Positions 5,813 through 6,997 of a stretch of DNA of 6,997 bases are shown in pieces. The stretch spans positions 1-6,997 of the forward strand of contig JANYFI010000240.1 in NCBI GenBank assembly GCA_025362765.1, in the 5' to 3' direction. The stretch is from Ferruginibacter sp. GTDB lineage: Bacteria > Bacteroidota > Bacteroidia > Chitinophagales > Chitinophagaceae. Every line of letters begins with the position of its first letter. Position 1 is the stretch's first letter. Below the pieces are notes generated by a model. It saw nothing but the letters and a program-made list of their open reading frames with translations. It ran no database searches and was not told the DNA's origin. Made by a program: the position numbers and the translations under genes.

Positions 5813-6997
5813 TTAAAAAATATACCTTAAACCAATTTGCATACCCCAGGTACTTAAATTAGAGATGTTTTTCTGAAATGGAGTTGTCACCAGTTTGCCG
5901 TTAAATTCCGCCAGGTTAAATACCGGCGTACCGCTTGCATTCACCGATTTGTAAGTCAGCGGATTATTGATGGTATACAAGTCTTTGGCACCTGCATTTT
6001 TATCCAGCAAGTTGGGCAGGTTGATAATATCAACACTAAATTGAAGATTGTGTTTTGTTTGGCCTGCGGTTACAAAAAAGTCCTGTAAAAAACGCATGTC
6101 CACCCGGTTGTACCAGGGGGTTAACGCTGAATTTCTTTCCGCATATTGTCCAGCATGATTTTTGAGATAAGGCGTGTTGGCTATTAGTTGGTCATAAGCA
6201 GCCTGCTGCGCAGCAACAGAATATTTAATGGAGCCATCCGTGTTCTTAACATCACTAAAAGTAACATCTGTTCCCTTGGCGTAAATAAACATAAGGTCTG
6301 ATGCGTTGTTGCCATCGCCATTAATATCGCCCCCAATTATATAACTGAATCTTGACTGCGCATTGCCTTCATAAAACAAAGAAATAGTGCTGGCCAGGTG
6401 ATTGGCATATTCAAACCGGTAAGATAAAGATCCAACAACCCTGTGGGGCACGGAGTATGCAGAATTATACAATTCCTCGCTGTTGGGTGTACCTCTGTTG
6501 ATAATGGATTGCCAGGCTGAAGTAGCCTGCGAGCCTGGGTTTGGACTAACTTCTGTCGCTATCGTGTAAGTATAGGCCAAAGAACCGTAAAATCCTTTTG
6601 AAAATGCTTTGGATAACTGAAAGGTATTGGAAAATGAATATCCTTTTTTAGTATTCTCCAGTACAATAGCGGTACCGCCTTTATTGGTGCCGGCAAGATT
6701 TGGGTAGACATATTTAGCAGCCGCAGTAATAGAGGATGGATAGTAAGGCCGGTTATCCAAACCCGATAAAGTGGCTGTGGGATCTTTTAAATTAGCATTG
6801 CGCATTTTCACCGCATTGATGTCTTTGGTGTACATCACATCCCAGGTAAAAATAAAACCATTGCCAAATTGTTTGTCAATGCCCAGGTTGGTTCTAAAAA
6901 CTTGTGGAAATTTAAAATTCCTGTCAATCAACACGAAGCTGCCGGGAGCGGCGGCGGTAATAGTTGAAGGAAATTTAGCAATATAGGCATCCGGATT
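5813..6997 (-). CDS. Second Oar-like TonB-dependent receptor, C-terminal part
   Basis: The frame is open from the right edge (first codon 6997-6995, reading NPDAYIAKFP) to a TAA at 5815-5813, giving 394 residues of outer-membrane beta-barrel. The GTG at 6934 is internal, because the residues before it align with the complete neighbour: NPDAYI against NPDPTAYI, then RNFKFPQVFRTNLGIDKQF against HNFKYPQVLKASLAVDKKF. Other matching stations are KDINAV, AYTY, VPHRVVGSLSYRF, the loop DINGDGNNASD, and the end MQIGLRYIF with the C-terminal aromatic typical of barrel proteins recognised by BAM. The signal peptide, regulatory-like domain and plug would lie outside the window. It is a diverged paralogue in the same orientation as the gene at 2082-5384, with its own terminator, so probably transcribed separately. 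The ligand is unknown. Confidence 0.93.
   Translation of the reverse strand, partial: NPDAYIAKFPSTITAAAPGSFVLIDRNFKFPQVFRTNLGIDKQFGNGFIFTWDVMYTKDINAVKMRNANLKDPTATLSGLDNRPYYPSSITAAAKYVYPNLAGTNKGGTAIVLENTKKGYSFSNTFQLSKAFSKGFYGSLAYTYTIATEVSPNPGSQATSAWQSIINRGTPNSEELYNSAYSVPHRVVGSLSYRFEYANHLASTISLFYEGNAQSRFSYIIGGDINGDGNNASDLMFIYAKGTDVTFSDVKNTDGSIKYSVAAQQAAYDQLIANTPYLKNHAGQYAERNSALTPWYNRVDMRFLQDFFVTAGQTKHNLQFSVDIINLPNLLDKNAGAKDLYTINNPLTYKSVNASGTPVFNLAEFNGKLVTTPFQKNISNLSTWGMQIGLRYIF
6296..6328 (-). other. EF-hand/dockerin-like Asp-Asn-Gly loop in receptor 2
   Basis: The segment DINGDGNNASD has Asp/Asn at loop positions 1, 3, 5, 7, 8 and 11 and Gly at 6, occupying the same place relative to the PHR(V/I)(V/I) strand as the loop in receptor 1. 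It is followed by the hydrophobic LMFIY. Conservation of this loop while the surrounding segments have diverged suggests a shared structural or metal-binding role; binding itself is not shown. Confidence 0.55.

Noticed and set aside
6932..6934. GTG as the start of the right-hand receptor
   Set aside because: The frame stays open to the window edge and the upstream residues align with the paralogue, so this is an internal Val codon of a truncated gene.

Overview
The window looks like chromosomal DNA of a Bacteroidota bacterium, probably a free-living member of the Chitinophagaceae/Sphingobacteriaceae type. Three things suggest this. There are large TonB-dependent receptors with an N-terminal carboxypeptidase-regulatory-like domain (Oar-like). 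There is a DUF6600-type Trp/Tyr-rich lipoprotein with an Asn/Gln/Pro-rich tail. Genes start without an obvious Shine-Dalgarno sequence in moderately AT-rich DNA. The lineage below phylum is inference.

Layout, left to right. (1) 1-428, plus strand: the 3' end of a DPP IV-like S9 family serine peptidase, carrying the complete Ser-Asp-His triad. (2) 429-620: a 192-bp AT-rich gap with no convincing terminator or consensus promoter. (3) 621-2012, plus strand: a complete 463-aa DUF6600-type lipoprotein whose tail contains a 105-bp tandem duplication (1473-1679). (4) 2028-2064: a strong hairpin with T-runs on both strands, placed to end both the lipoprotein gene and the convergent receptor gene. (5) 2082-5384, minus strand: a complete 1100-aa Oar-like TonB-dependent receptor. 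(6) 5385-5757: a non-coding gap upstream of that receptor with two small perfect hairpins and a palindrome cluster. (7) 5758-5788: a minus-strand terminator. (8) 5813-6997, minus strand: the C-terminal 394 residues of a second, paralogous receptor that runs off the right edge.

The two receptors lie head-to-tail on the minus strand but are separated by a terminator and a 428-bp gap, so they are probably separate transcription units from an old tandem duplication rather than one operon. Neither has a SusD partner next to it in the visible sequence, so this does not look like a polysaccharide-utilisation locus. All visible proteins are predicted to be exported (periplasm or outer membrane). A functional link, such as peptidase products feeding receptor import, is only a guess from proximity. 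I found no RNA genes, CRISPR arrays, insertion sequences or clear undescribed system. The most distinctive features are the repeat-bearing low-complexity tail of the lipoprotein and the EF-hand-like Asp/Asn/Gly loop conserved in both receptors.
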